This document shows positions 26,259 through 37,900 of a stretch of DNA of 60,000 nucleotides, in pieces (the stretch's first letter is position 1; the number at the start of each line of letters is the position of its first letter). Made by a program: the position numbers and the translations under genes. Source of the DNA: Mesostigma viride (lineage: Eukaryota; Streptophyta; Mesostigmatophyceae; Mesostigmatales; Mesostigmataceae). The notes beneath the pieces are model-generated. The model worked only from the letters and a program-made list of their open reading frames with translations, was not told the DNA's origin and did not search any database. The stretch spans positions 1,998,888 through 2,058,887 of the forward strand of contig RPFO01000253.1 in assembly GCA_009746045.1 (NCBI GenBank), read 5' to 3'.

Positions 26259-26761
26259 TGCGCCCGAGGACCTTGTCAGAAATCGGCGTAAGGGCCGTTG
26301 CGTATCGCGAATTCGACAGGGACCGGTCCACGGACACCGATTTATTTTATTTTGGATTTGTTTACGACACGTAGTACCAAGTCCCTCGGCCCGGTGCACG
26401 GTTTCGACTGCACTTTGGCTGCAAAGTACCGGCGCCAGCGGCGCGCGCCTGCGAGCGCCAGGCCTGTCAACCCAAAAGTGCAGCAATGTAATGAATTAAT
26501 TCACGTGCAGGCGATGGATATGGCCAGGCCCGGCATCGCCAGCCATGCAAAAGGCACCTTAAAGTGCACGAAAAATTCGGGAGATTTTTTCTAATCGTCG
26601 TGCGTGATGTCAGGAATGCTAGGGCCGATTGTAGCGGCCGGTAACGGTGGAACGGCGTTAGATTTTTTGCGATCGGCGCAGGGGGTCAAACCAGGTGAGT
26701 TTGTGAATAAATTGCTTTGCATTCGCCTTTTCGGTCACCATTTTCCCTCGCATCACCCGCC

Positions 26762-27835
26762 ATGGTTACTCGACCGAGTCGTGTGGGCATTAGTGCCCGA
26801 GATATGGCACGAGCCAACGAGCTCATGACCTTGGCGAATCACATTCTCATGGGCAAGGGCCGCCTTGCTCCAGGCGACGAACGCAGGGCGACTACGTTTA
26901 CCGTCAAGAAGTTCGTGGATGCCTTCTTCCGTCGGTCCAAGAGGGACGGGAAGTACTACGACGACTTGTACCTCTGCGTGCAATGGCTGTCGGGCGAAGT
27001 CACGGAGGAATTCGTCCTCAACGTCGACGACAACTGCGAGCCCGCATTGTTCAAGATGTTCGACGATGGGTGGACCTCCACCCTCGCCCCCGCACAATGG
27101 GGCTACAACAGGGCCACTCGTAAGACCGTGAAGAATGCGTGGTGGGGCTTTCGTCTTTACAAAGACAGGTGCACCGTGTTTGCTGCCTGTTTCATGCCCG
27201 AGCGTGAGCGTCCTCGCTTCGACGACGTTTTCCAGGACGACATTACCTTTCTTCTGGTCAACGCAGGCGAGTGGCCATCCACCATGTACTCGGCGACTCG
27301 GCCACAGGAGGCCCCTGATTCTCCACGTCCATTCGACAACGCCCAGCACAGGCGTCTTCCTGCTCCACCTCCGGCAGCATCGGGCAGCAACGCCGGACCG
27401 TCGAGCCGCTCTGTCCCCACCAGCCCAGCTGTGCCTGCCGCCAAGCTCAAGCTCAAGGCCCCCATGGCCCCTCCCCCTGTCACCGTGACGTTGTCCACCT
27501 CGAGCAGCAGCGAGGAGGAGGCCATCTCCACGTCCAGCAGCGACGACAGCGAGTACACCCCCCTTGCCAAGAAGAGGTTTGCTGGCAAGGGGGTACGCAG
27601 GGAGGAGGAGGAGGAGGAGGAGGAGAAGACTGAGCCAGTGACTCCTCCCCCCCCTCCTTCCATTGTCAAGTCCCAGGAGGTGGTTGTGGAGACCCCTCCC
27701 TCCTCTCCCCTGCTCCCCTCCCCAGCCCCACCCAAGAGCAAGAAGCGTGCTCCCAAGCCCCCTCCCTCCCCAAAGTGGCAGCTGAACATGGAGGAGGACG
27801 AGGATGATGACGATTTTTCCCTGCCCATTGTGTGA
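26762..27835 (+). CDS. Unknown 357-residue protein with acidic, Ser/Pro-rich tail
   Basis: No family is recognised. The first 200 residues look folded: MVTRPSRVGISARDMARANE, ATTFTVKKFVDAFFRRSKRD, YYDDLYLCVQWLSGEV, WGFRLYKDRCTVFAACF and DDITFLLVNAGEWPS. The rest is low-complexity: Pro/Ser-rich, a Ser/Glu stretch (STSSSSEEEAISTSSS), a Glu run, and an acidic end (MEEDEDDDDFSLPIV). The Met at 26762 gives the better context than the in-frame Met at 26717. A strong donor-like CAG|GTGAGT at 26693 hints at an upstream exon, but no matching acceptor is evident. GC content is lower than in the block to its left, so it may be host or viral. Confidence 0.55.
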   Translation: MVTRPSRVGISARDMARANELMTLANHILMGKGRLAPGDERRATTFTVKKFVDAFFRRSKRDGKYYDDLYLCVQWLSGEVTEEFVLNVDDNCEPALFKMFDDGWTSTLAPAQWGYNRATRKTVKNAWWGFRLYKDRCTVFAACFMPERERPRFDDVFQDDITFLLVNAGEWPSTMYSATRPQEAPDSPRPFDNAQHRRLPAPPPAASGSNAGPSSRSVPTSPAVPAAKLKLKAPMAPPPVTVTLSTSSSSEEEAISTSSSDDSEYTPLAKKRFAGKGVRREEEEEEEEKTEPVTPPPPPSIVKSQEVVVETPPSSPLLPSPAPPKSKKRAPKPPPSPKWQLNMEEDEDDDDFSLPIV

Positions 27836-28674
27836 AGCCATCTGTTTCTGGGCATACGTAGATGGCAATCCATGGATGCACCCTAGCGTGCTGTACGTAC
27901 TTGTGCTCCCAGGTGCAGCTGGGATGCATTGCCAGTGGCAGCTGGCCTGAATGAACTGTTTTATTGATATATTTTAATGAAAATGTGAACCTTGCATGTG
28001 TCTCCCATGTCCATTAGACGTAGTTGTGTGTGCTGTTTCCATGGGTGCCCATGCCAGGGTCCCACGAGTGCTGTAAAAAAGGGGTCAGGCTAGGAAAAAG
28101 TAGATATTCACAGCCGAAATCGGCTTGCCCAAACGTGAAAGTTATGAGCTCCGCCATCAGCCATGCATGGCTACCTCGTGGCTCGTATTCCTTGCATGGT
28201 TCAAGCGTATTCCTTTATTCATGAACTAATGCATGACACAATGCTATGCCATCTCGTTGGGCACACCCCGAGCTTCTCGAGGAGGATTCTGGGCCAAAAC
28301 CGCGTGTGAATTTTGGAACGTACGATGCTAGACAGAAGGGATATGGAGAAACAATGATTGAAGCCATGCAGATTAAAGACTGACGACAATCTTTAAAAAG
28401 CAAGAAAACATGAAATATTCGACACATGCTCAATAGTATTTATACAACATCTGGTGTCTAGAGTCAATAATCGCAGAGCTAACCACCAACAAAAGCGATC
28501 GTCATCTGAACGCGAGCCCAGCCAAGCCATCAGCCGGCCAGTGTGTTCACAATCGGAAGCTGCCCTATTCTAAAACGATAACATGTTCAGGTCAAATCAT
28601 CAAAAGTTCAGTAAATCAATCGTAATGAAAGCTCAAACTGCTAAGCTAGCGTGCACACTCCGGACGTTTGCTGT
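27836..28674. other. Intergenic, no gene seen
   Basis: Moderate GC content. It contains the 3' ends of two convergent genes. No repeat or RNA gene is recognised. Confidence 0.5.
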
Positions 28675-31600
28675 TCAAGGGACAGTCACGGTGACTGGCG
28701 GGCGGCCAACGGCCGCCTCCATTTCCTTGTCCCAGAACTCAAAGCTGAGCTGGAGCACGACCAGCACGTCATTGGGCAGCAGAAGGCCGGTGTTCATCAA
28801 GATATCACTGCTGCTGGGCACCTGGCAACAGGAGGGCGGAGCAAGGGCAGGCCAGGGCACGGAAAAAGTATCGCAACGTCAAGCCTGTGCAGCTTGGCTC
28901 ATTGGTATCAACCGACCATGGGCAGATACCATGGCCAAGGAGCCACTGCCTTGGTTTGCCAGGTTGGCTGTAGGGGCGCTAGCACATAGATCTAGACATC
29001 AGAACAACGCATTAACTAGGCACCTCAAGAGAACAGCTGCCCGAGACAACATAGGACCGGGTCATTTCCGATCGCGCAGTTACCTCAGCATGGCCAACAG
29101 GAGCAAAAAGATGTTTTGGACTTACGACTTGTTATTTGCAGAACTTAGTCCTAACCAGTTGAAGACAAGTGGAGAACTCGGATAGGTACGTAAAACGGTA
29201 AGTTGACGGGGGGGGGGAAGAAGAAGTACACATAACCTTTAGACATGACACCAGGCTGTTAGCCGTCATGACTGGAATCTCAGCCGTAGAAGCGCGAAAA
29301 TCCCAGTAAAAGATGGGAGGCATGTAGGAGTTGAAATTAGAAGTGCGTCTCGCGCGTGACTCGAGATCCTCCGATCTCACCAAGGAAGTGGCGCAGCGCC
29401 ACTGGGTCCATAGTCCCAAACATCTTTTTTAGGCACTTGCACTGTACACTGGGAAGTTGGGCTTTTTGCCTTTGGGCGTACGCTTGGGACTTGTACTATT
29501 AAATTTGGCATGAGGTAGGTTAGTTTGTAAAAAATAAGTCTGAAGGTCGGAAGAAAGGCTAACAGTAAAAACAAGAGGCCAATTAGAGGACCCAATTTTG
29601 GACCAACTGATGCATTTACAGCCCACAAGACAATGTCCTTGTGGAGAAGAACACCGCGAAAGCTTACCCTGGCGATGCCGACGACGGTGCAGCGGCCCTC
29701 GGCGTCCAGCCGCTTGCCGCGCCCACCGCGCAGGTGTCCCTGGGAGGTTTCCGTGGTGAACGTGGTGGTCAGCTGCATCGGCCCGCTGCGGTACACGGAG
29801 CCGATCACCAGCTGGAAGGAAGCCTCCAGCTCGAGCTCAACCTGGCAAAGGGGGGGGGGGGGCGGATTAAATCAAATTTTAAGAAAGGCGTGTTAACAGG
29901 AGGTGCAAAGCCTCATCATGAGGTATGGTGGAGGGGTGGCTAGAGGAGGTCTATGGCACGCGGAGAGTGTGGCATGTTGCGGGAAGAAAAGGGAGTGGAG
30001 GGGATGCCGAAAAGGCAGGGCATAGTAATGTGACAGATGAAAAAGCTATACCTAGGATCGATTTGTATGCATACAAAAGGGCCAAGGAAACTCGAAAATA
30101 TCACCAGGCATTGCACATCCCACCCCTCGTAGGAAGTCGTATCCTGTTACACGCAAAATCCCCAACCAGTGAAACTATAATACGAACAATGTGGAAAGTC
30201 CATGCCCACAGCGCCATGCGAACGCTTCTATAGTGTTGCCATCATGACGCTAGAGCATGACTATAATGAACATCGTGTGTACTTGAGGGTACCGAGACTT
30301 AACCAACGAGGTCCTGCTGGCTCTTGGATGTTGCACAGCGTGAATAGCACTTTCTATGGGTAGAAAAGACAAAAGTAAAGCGCAAAGCCATATTTCAAAG
30401 CTTGTGCTAAGAAAGCTCCACTATGCTAGACAGGCATGGTGATTTTCTTTCCCTTTACAGCAAGCCAGACAGCTATTGACTAGAAGCACACTAGGATACA
30501 GCGCCAGGGAAAAAGAAAATCTTCCTGCGATAAATGTGAAGCACGCGCCCATGGCATGCTGCACAGATTATTTAGCAACCGTGGAAGTATAGCGAAGCAA
30601 CTGACAAACACAGTACACAAAGTGAGGGTGATTTGTAGGATACATGTGTGGGATATATTGCTACCAAGCTGCAACTATTCGCAGCTGCATTGGTGCCACC
30701 GCCATTTACTATAAGGTAAACGAATCCATAAACTAATCTGCACGGTGTAACTGTCCAGACATAACATTTGCCCTGGGAATAGCCATCAAAGCCTTCCCTC
30801 CTGCTACCAATGTATAAGCCGGAAAGGTTCGAAGTGGAAGTTCTCGTTAATCATAGATAGAAAAAAAAAATGACGTGCGAGGTACGCACCTGGCCGGTCT
30901 GCTTCTCGATGAAGCCCGTCAATCTGCTGGGCTTGATCTCGACACGAGGCGGGGTCAGGAAGTACGGGAACTGGATCCCCATGAAGCTGAAAGTCCGCAC
31001 ATTGATGGGGGGGACGATCAGCGTGGTCGGGTTGAACTCGATGGGAATACGACCTTGGCTGTCCTCCTTGTTGGCCACACCCCACCCACCGCCACCCTCG
31101 GCATTGTACGCGAAATCTGGGTACAGGGAGATGCCGACGACGCAGTCCCTCTCCGTGAACAGGCGGATGCCCACGCCCTCGTGGGGGATATCAGGGATCT
31201 TCAAGGAGAAATCCTTTTCCTGTTAACCCCATTGTAAAAAACCATCAGAAGCACACAGGCCAACGTTGTCAGCACAAGGCGAGCGCGACACTTTTCATCC
31301 AATGCTGGCATGGTATGGGAGCGGAAACAACGCGATAATATGTCTCACTCGCTGCTCTTTTCCAATCCTTCTAGCCCTGCGAGTGCCCCACATTCCCGGT
31401 TCCAAATCCCACCATTACAAGGACACGCCTCACAAAACCGTGCTCTAAGAATATACCAATGGGGGTATCCTGGACCTCTAACGTACCCTGGCTGCCCGCT
31501 TCTTGGACGCGTACTCAAACGAGGAAAACGCCATTTTGGTAACGCGCCGAGACTGAGTTGCTGGCAAGCGAACGGGGCCCGAGCTGATGCCCGTGGCAAG

Positions 31601-31708
31601 CCGCTCGCCAGCGAAGGCAGAGCGCACGCATTCCTTAGGGGCAACTGCAGAAGGAGCTTGAACAGCGAGCAGCGCAGATCGACCAGCGCAAAGACTAGAG
31701 GCAGCCAT
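28675..31708 (-). CDS. Plastid-targeted protein of unknown function, four exons, 290 residues
   Basis: Exons on the minus strand are 31708-31487, 31219-30890, 29841-29668 and 28821-28675, all joined in phase 0 with GT-AG borders (donors GTACGT, GTGCGT, GTAAGC; acceptors AACAG, GCCAG, GCCAG). Exon 1 is a typical transit peptide: MAASSLCAGRSALLAVQAP, rich in Ala, Ser and Arg with almost no acidic residues. The mature part has IPHEGVGIRLFTERDCVVGI, a Gly cluster (NAEGGGGWG), PINVRTFSFMGIQFPYFLTP, an alternating strand pattern (VELELEASFQLVIGSVYRSG), and RGGRGKRLDAEGRCTVVGIA. No transmembrane helix is obvious. The pattern suggests a beta-rich soluble or thylakoid-associated protein. I believe related proteins exist in plants and algae, but I cannot name the family. 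The stop is at 28675-28677. Confidence 0.75.
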
Positions 31709-32589
31709 TGTTGAAACTCCTTATTGTGACTTGCGACACACCTCAAATACACCGACTGGTCTGGAATTCTACCCTCAATGCCACCCGACTTTTCGTCCTT
31801 GCTCCCAGAAGCGTAGAGGCAACAAAGAACGCGACCAGATTGGCTCCTCCGCGATCGTTGTGGGTTGCCGCGTGGTTGCGGAACGACGAGGTCAGCAAGT
31901 CCAACGGACAGGAACAACGACTAAAACCCTGCAAATCCGTATTGTCCGTTTGGCATTCGTACTTTGTGCAGCTACGATGTCCACTGCCACGCCTCACGTT
32001 TCTCTTCCGGACGTTGTCCGTCAGATCTTGGGGAGGATTGCTTCGCTGACGGAGGGATCACGCGGAGAAGAAAGTGCTTGCATTTATATCTTTTTTCGGT
32101 TACTTTCTCAAAATATATTGAAGAATGAACTGGAAGCCTGACAAAAGCTCACAACCAGGCAACGGGCCAACGGCTACCGAACGGCCCGCGATCAAGCCTT
32201 GGTAACATAACCGCCGCTTCGTTGACGAGGACCCTCCCACAACCCCCCCCCTTAACCCCCCCCAAAACGACCCCCACAACCCCCCCCACAAACCACTATT
32301 TATAACCCTGTCCGGCCACCGGCGCGGGAATAAACTCAACTCATCTCAACCCCCCCACCCCACCTCCCCACACAAACACCGCCCGACCTGATGACAGAGG
32401 TTGATGACTTGTGTGGGTGGTTCCGCTTACGGTTGATGACTTGTTGTTGTTCCTGTACCCCCGCTGAACGTTAAACACCGCGCTTCATGTAAAGAATACA
32501 ACTACAGTTTTAGTACAATCCAATAAGTACAAGAGGTAATATAGTGAAGTAGGTATTTCCGGAACAGTTTAGGTGCGTAGGGTGGGTTG
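31709..32589. other. Upstream region of the plastid-protein gene, no gene recognised
   Basis: A small open frame near 31980 (MSTATPHVSLPDVVRQILGR) could be the first exon of a divergent gene, but no continuation is found. Runs of C at 32240-32295 and 32350-32360 are simple sequence. Confidence 0.35.
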
Positions 32590-32604
32590 AGTTGTGGAAG
32601 TTTG
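32590..32604. repeat. Target-site duplication, left copy
   Basis: AGTTGTGGAAGTTTG is repeated at 39470-39484, bounding the whole LINE insertion including its 5' tag. Confidence 0.88.
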
Positions 32605-32605
32605 T

Positions 32606-32718
32606 CGCCACACGTGTGTGCCCACCTTCATTAGGATTCGCTGATACTCATTTCCCCTCTCACCTCTTTGGTCCATAATTGGCTAATAAAATATACCCAT
32701 TTCCCCGAAAAAAAAAAA
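32606..32718 (+). repeat. LINE 3'-end copy at the 5' side ('tag')
   Basis: From CGCCACACGTGTG to the A-run the stretch equals 39356-39469 except for one GT unit (GTGTG against GTGTGTG). The full element follows directly with GTTGGCCCTGAC. Confidence 0.92.
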
Positions 32719-33323
32719 GTTGGCCCTGACGGCGGACGAGATAGCACCTTACGTAGTAATCTAAACGCGAAACAAAGGGCAGATTCGGATTCAGCACGAA
32801 AAGGTACGTCTAGCCATCTCTTTTGAGGGGCGGAACAGCTAGCCGTCACTTGAAACGTGTGGGTAGAAGGAGCAGGCCTTACGAAATTCGTAAGTCCGCC
32901 CCTCGCCTCACTGTTTCTCGTGACGGCTACCCCATTATGGCATTCGGTCAGTGAGCCACGGCTCGGATTCGAAAACCCATCTGCAGGATGGACTAGGCCT
33001 GGGCCCCTCCACCTGGGTGGGCGAGTAGTCTCCTTGGAGCGTGACCTCCTGTACCCTCGGTTACCCTTTCACAGGCGCAATGACTATGGAATAGTTATCG
33101 CCACACTAGGTGATCCGCTATCACCAAGACACCTCCATAACGACTTTTCTCAATACCTGCTGCCATTACCCAAACGTGGGTGTAATGCAGCCTTTCCAAT
33201 CGCTTTGGTTCTGCTCACAGCACACTGCACAGTAGGTCTCTCTTTTAATGACTATCTCACGCCCACGCCCTGTGCATGTTGTGCCGTGTCTTTCACCTTT
33301 CGCAGGTCCAATCTCACCACGCC

Positions 33324-34931
33324 ATGGGGACCTACATAGATCCGACGACTGCTGACAAAGTATCCGGACGGGTCAGATGGAGCCCAGCCATGGATGAACT
33401 CGCAAAATCCATGCAGCAGAGACTCCTGGTAGTCCTCATCCACGGCCGCGATGTATCCGGTCCTGATCGACGCACCGTCGAGCAGACCATGAGCCAAATA
33501 GGGGGCGTCATCTGCGGGGGGGTCAAGAATCAACCTAACATTCACGTCAAATTTTCTACAGCAGAGGATGCCACAGCAGCACTTACCAAGCACACGGAAG
33601 CGGGGAAGAACGAGGCGTTCGTCACGGTGGCGGGCAAGGCACTCCGACTCCGTCGCTTCACGCCAGCAGACCTACCGTCGGCATACACCTTAACCTTAAA
33701 CAACGTTTCAGCGCTCTACCGGCACGAGCACATGCTTCGACTCGTCGTCGAGACGTGGGGGACTGCCTCCAACATTGTAATCATAGAAGATACCGACACA
33801 CCCCTGCAAAGGACTGCAGGCGACGACCGACGGCGCGTACAAACAGCGGTCATGGGTTATACCCCCCACTTCGACCCGGCCATGGGAGTCGAGGACAAGG
33901 GGGCTGACCACATCATTGGCATGCCAGGCGGCTACTCAGGCAACGCCCCCCGCTGCATCCCCGACATCATCACAGTACCTCAAAAGTACGCCAATGCCAG
34001 GGGTATTAACTTCATCACCACTCAAGTGAATTACGAGGATCCCGTCTGCGTCAGCTGCTTTGCCACGAGGGAACACATCAGCAAAGAATGCCCAGAGCGC
34101 TCTCGCGCAGCCAGCGCCAAACAGAAGCGGTACGCAGACGCCACCGGTACAGCCTCCTTAGGCGACAATCGCACCCTCGCCAGTGACCGCGCCAAGACAA
34201 TCACGGCATGGCTTCTCACCGCCCTGGCCCCATGGGACGCTGTCGCTGCATTGGAGATTCCGCGCACCGCCCAGCTTGGTTTGGAACTGACCATGCTGAT
34301 TTCCTACCCGGCGGAACAGGAGACCGTCCTGTGCCCTCTCAATGAGGCACAGGAACCATATCTTCCCAGATGGTCACCCACGGGGGCTGTCGTCAGACGC
34401 GGCCCCGCCATGCCGTTAGACATGTTTGCGAACGCCACCACGAGGCTGCGAGACATGGGCATGAGCGCGATCGTGACGGTAGACAGCACCACCACGTCCC
34501 TGCGTGCGCGGGCCATCGAGCCCACTGCTGCCATCAGATGGCACACCATCCAGATCATTATCCCCTGCACGACCACTCACAAGAAGGGTGACGCGCTGCC
34601 CCTTACCGGCTGCCGCTGGGCCCCGGTGCAACTGGCCAAAGCGCTGGCCGTGTCCGGCATCGACATCGACCGGTTCAGGTCCCTGACCCGCCCCTCGACG
34701 GGCGCGCCAACGCCTTCAGCCTCAGCCCCACCCACCAGCGACCACGCTCCCAGGGGCATGCGGGAAGCAGTCCAGGACTCGGACAGCCTGCCAACCGACC
34801 TCGACCTCACTGATGCGGAACTCGGCACCTCTGCGACAGTGGGCGCGGCATCAAAAGGCAAGCGCCCTCACCCCGACGCCAGCCAGGTACGCATGCTCCT
34901 GCCCTTGTCCCCCCTCTTCCCTATATCATAG
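33324..34931 (+). CDS. LINE ORF1 nucleic-acid-binding protein
   Basis: In LINEs the ORF1 protein packages the RNA. This one has 535 residues from the Met at 33324 (MGTYIDPTTADK); an in-frame Met at 33276 would add 16. The N-terminal 150 residues show an RRM-like alternation (RLLVVLIHGRDV, NIHVKFSTAEDATAAL, AFVTVAGKALRLRRF). A zinc knuckle CVSCFATREHISKEC (C-x2-C-x5-H-x4-C) lies near residue 245. The C-terminal part is Ser/Thr/Pro-rich. The stop TAG at 34929-34931 lies two bases before the ORF2 ATG, an arrangement that allows termination-reinitiation. Confidence 0.85.
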   Translation: MGTYIDPTTADKVSGRVRWSPAMDELAKSMQQRLLVVLIHGRDVSGPDRRTVEQTMSQIGGVICGGVKNQPNIHVKFSTAEDATAALTKHTEAGKNEAFVTVAGKALRLRRFTPADLPSAYTLTLNNVSALYRHEHMLRLVVETWGTASNIVIIEDTDTPLQRTAGDDRRRVQTAVMGYTPHFDPAMGVEDKGADHIIGMPGGYSGNAPRCIPDIITVPQKYANARGINFITTQVNYEDPVCVSCFATREHISKECPERSRAASAKQKRYADATGTASLGDNRTLASDRAKTITAWLLTALAPWDAVAALEIPRTAQLGLELTMLISYPAEQETVLCPLNEAQEPYLPRWSPTGAVVRRGPAMPLDMFANATTRLRDMGMSAIVTVDSTTTSLRARAIEPTAAIRWHTIQIIIPCTTTHKKGDALPLTGCRWAPVQLAKALAVSGIDIDRFRSLTRPSTGAPTPSASAPPTSDHAPRGMREAVQDSDSLPTDLDLTDAELGTSATVGAASKGKRPHPDASQVRMLLPLSPLFPIS

Positions 34932-34933
34932 CC

Positions 34934-37900
34934 ATGAGCCAGCTCACACTAGTAACGTGGAATGTCAGGGGGCTGAACACATACGGAACAAACACAGCAG
35001 GGCAGGGACAACGTATACCCCGCACCCGAGAGTTAGCGAATGCGTTGCACAACTTGCTCGAGCGTTACGTGGGCCCCTCGCATGAAATTTGGATAGGACT
35101 GCAGGAACATAAAATCCAAGAAGCTGCCACACGCACAGCCCTTAGAGCTGCTAGAGCACTTGCACCTAGGACAGTTCACCGTTGGGCATGGGCACGCGGT
35201 ACACAAGGGGGCACTGCCCTCATTCAATACCGTAAACCTCCCAACCCCACGCTGACATGCCAGGACTGGGCTATAGTTACCGACACAGCGGAGGCTAGAT
35301 GGCAGGGCCGTTGGACGCGGCAGTCTATTACATGGGCAGGAAATAAGGGATACATTATTAGTGTATATGCCCCAACCGAGCCAACGGATCAAGCCTCATT
35401 CTACCCTTCCCTTTTCAAAATGGCCGCTGACCTTATCTCACAGGGTTTCGAAATTGTGCTGATGGGCGATTTCAATATAGACCTGGATGAACACCCCCCT
35501 ATACGCACAGCGGCCTTCAGCAAACAGATCATGGACCTGAACTTACAGGATGTCATCCGCTCACGAGACCACGGGCCCACTTGGCTGGCCACACGTTTAA
35601 ATGTACGCACTACTCGTCGTCTTGATAAAATCTACATCACACCCGCATGGGCGGACCTAGTTTGCTACGCATCGGTCGACCGTTCTGTTAATTTTTCGGA
35701 TCACTACCCACTCATCGTTACCCTTGCCCATCACACCAACTCCGCCCGGGGCCCCGGCATTCCCCGCTTAAACAAACAACTACTCGCGGACGATAAGTAC
35801 TACTTTGAGATCATGACACGCTGGCAGTCGTGGAGAGCCAGCAAGGGTAGCTACACCGACTGCTGCAGCTGGATGCAGGAGGGCCTAGCTAACATTCTAG
35901 AATTTTCCCAACTGTATTCACAAAATATCCGCCGCCAGAAAGGACAGGACTATCGGTACTACCAACGCATAGTGAATAAACTCCAAGCGAAGCCTACCCT
36001 GTATCAATCGGAACTAACAAAACTTCAAAGAGCTCAGACCGAACTCGACAAACTACGTTTCGAGCGTCACACATTAGCACTAGACTCAGAAAATCTGTGG
36101 TGGCACCAGGTAGGAGAAAGAATGACCAAAGAGTTCTTTGCTCTGATTCCTACCCCTAAAGCTCACTCCTCTATCACGGAAATCCAAGACGAACACGGCA
36201 GCCACCGAGACATCACCTCCATACTACAGAGTGGTCACCGCTACTACTCAACTCTCTTTCTAAACGAACCCCATCCTGATTCATCTGCCGCCATGCAAAA
36301 AATCCTACATGCCATTCCCCGTCGCCTTACACCAGCTCAACAGCAGGAACTCGATCAAATCCCCTCCATGGAAGAGGCCACCACAGCTATGGAACACATC
36401 AAAACCGGTAGCGCCCCCGGGGTCGACGGTCTGCCTATTGAATTCTGGAAAACGTTCTGGTCCCTTCTACACATAGATTTTTACGAATGTATTCTTGAAA
36501 TTTGGCGGCACGGTAAGGTGAGCGGCAGATGGGCTGAATCTGCGCTTATCTTACTGTACAAAAAAGGAGACAAGACTCTATGGAAAAACTACCGCCCAAT
36601 CCGTCTCCTTACGGTAGCGTACAAAATCATCAGTAAAATAATCCAACGACGCTTATACACCGTCCTAGACTTCCTCATTGGTCCGGAGCAAGTGGGCTTT
36701 AGGGCCAATCTCCACATCAACGACAGCATTACCCTCATCATGGACATTGTGGAAAAAGCCTGGCGCGACGATATAGAGGGTTTCATATTGTTCTGGGATT
36801 TTGAAAAAGCCTTTGACCGTATGTGCTGGGAATACCTAGAACACATTCTAACCGCACTAGGATTTGGCCCACAACTCATGACCGTCATTATGGGTATGAT
36901 CAAATCCCTGGCTTGGTATTTACTAATAGACGGACACAAGTCAGCGACCGGCGCTAGCTCACGATCGCTACCACAAGGAGATTGCATGTCCCCTATTCTA
37001 TTTCTCCTGGCCCACGCAGGACTCTACTGGCTACACCAGAACGATCCTCGCATTCGGGGCTTCCCGACAGGTAACGGTAAAGGTATATTCCAAACGGCTT
37101 ATGTGGATGACACAACAAATGTTTGTATCTCTCTGCCTGAAGTGCATGCTGTCATGGATAATATCACTACCTATTCTGTTGCCACACAACAACGATGCAA
37201 TGTGCTCAAGTCCACGGGACTGCATATCGGCAAAACCAACACCCTACGCTACGCCCTCCCCAACCTGGCTGTGACCTGGGTCAAGCCGGGGGATCACCAC
37301 CTTTTGCACAATTGTCCCATCGGCTGCACACCCGAGGGACGCTTGGCTGAACAACGTTCTTTCATGTATGATGAAACCAACCACGTGGGCAAGCTTGCAG
37401 GTGTCCTCCTTACCGCAGGGCGCTGGGGGGCCGTCCACCGCATGAGCCTACGAGGGCGAACCCTGATCGTCAACCAACTGTTGTTCTCTAAGGTCTTGTA
37501 TTATTGCCAAGCACACCCACCCAATGATGCCACCACACAGCTCATCCAACGCCTTGGCAGCAATTTTGTCTGGAAACAGAAAGGCTTAATCTCCCACACG
37601 GTCCACGGATGGATCAGCAGAGAGATGTCCTTCATGTCATGGGTGCACGGGGGCCTCGGGCTCCACAACATACAATGGCGTCTGTGGTCGCTGTATGCTA
37701 AACAAGTGATATCCGCTTTTATGGGAGTTAACACACACCCTGGCTGCATGCTTGCACGTGAAACGCTAGCCTCTCTTTCCACCCATGCTAGTGGCACCTC
37801 GTGGCAACTGGGGGCGGGCATACTGGGCAGCACCCTTATTTCGTACAAAGGACTCCCATGGTACTGGCAGCGCATATGGACAGGTTACAATAAGCTCAAG

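Noticed and set aside
26604-26700. Upstream exon for the 357-residue gene ending at CAG|GTGAGT
   Set aside because: Good donor, but no acceptor that joins a frame before 26762 could be found.
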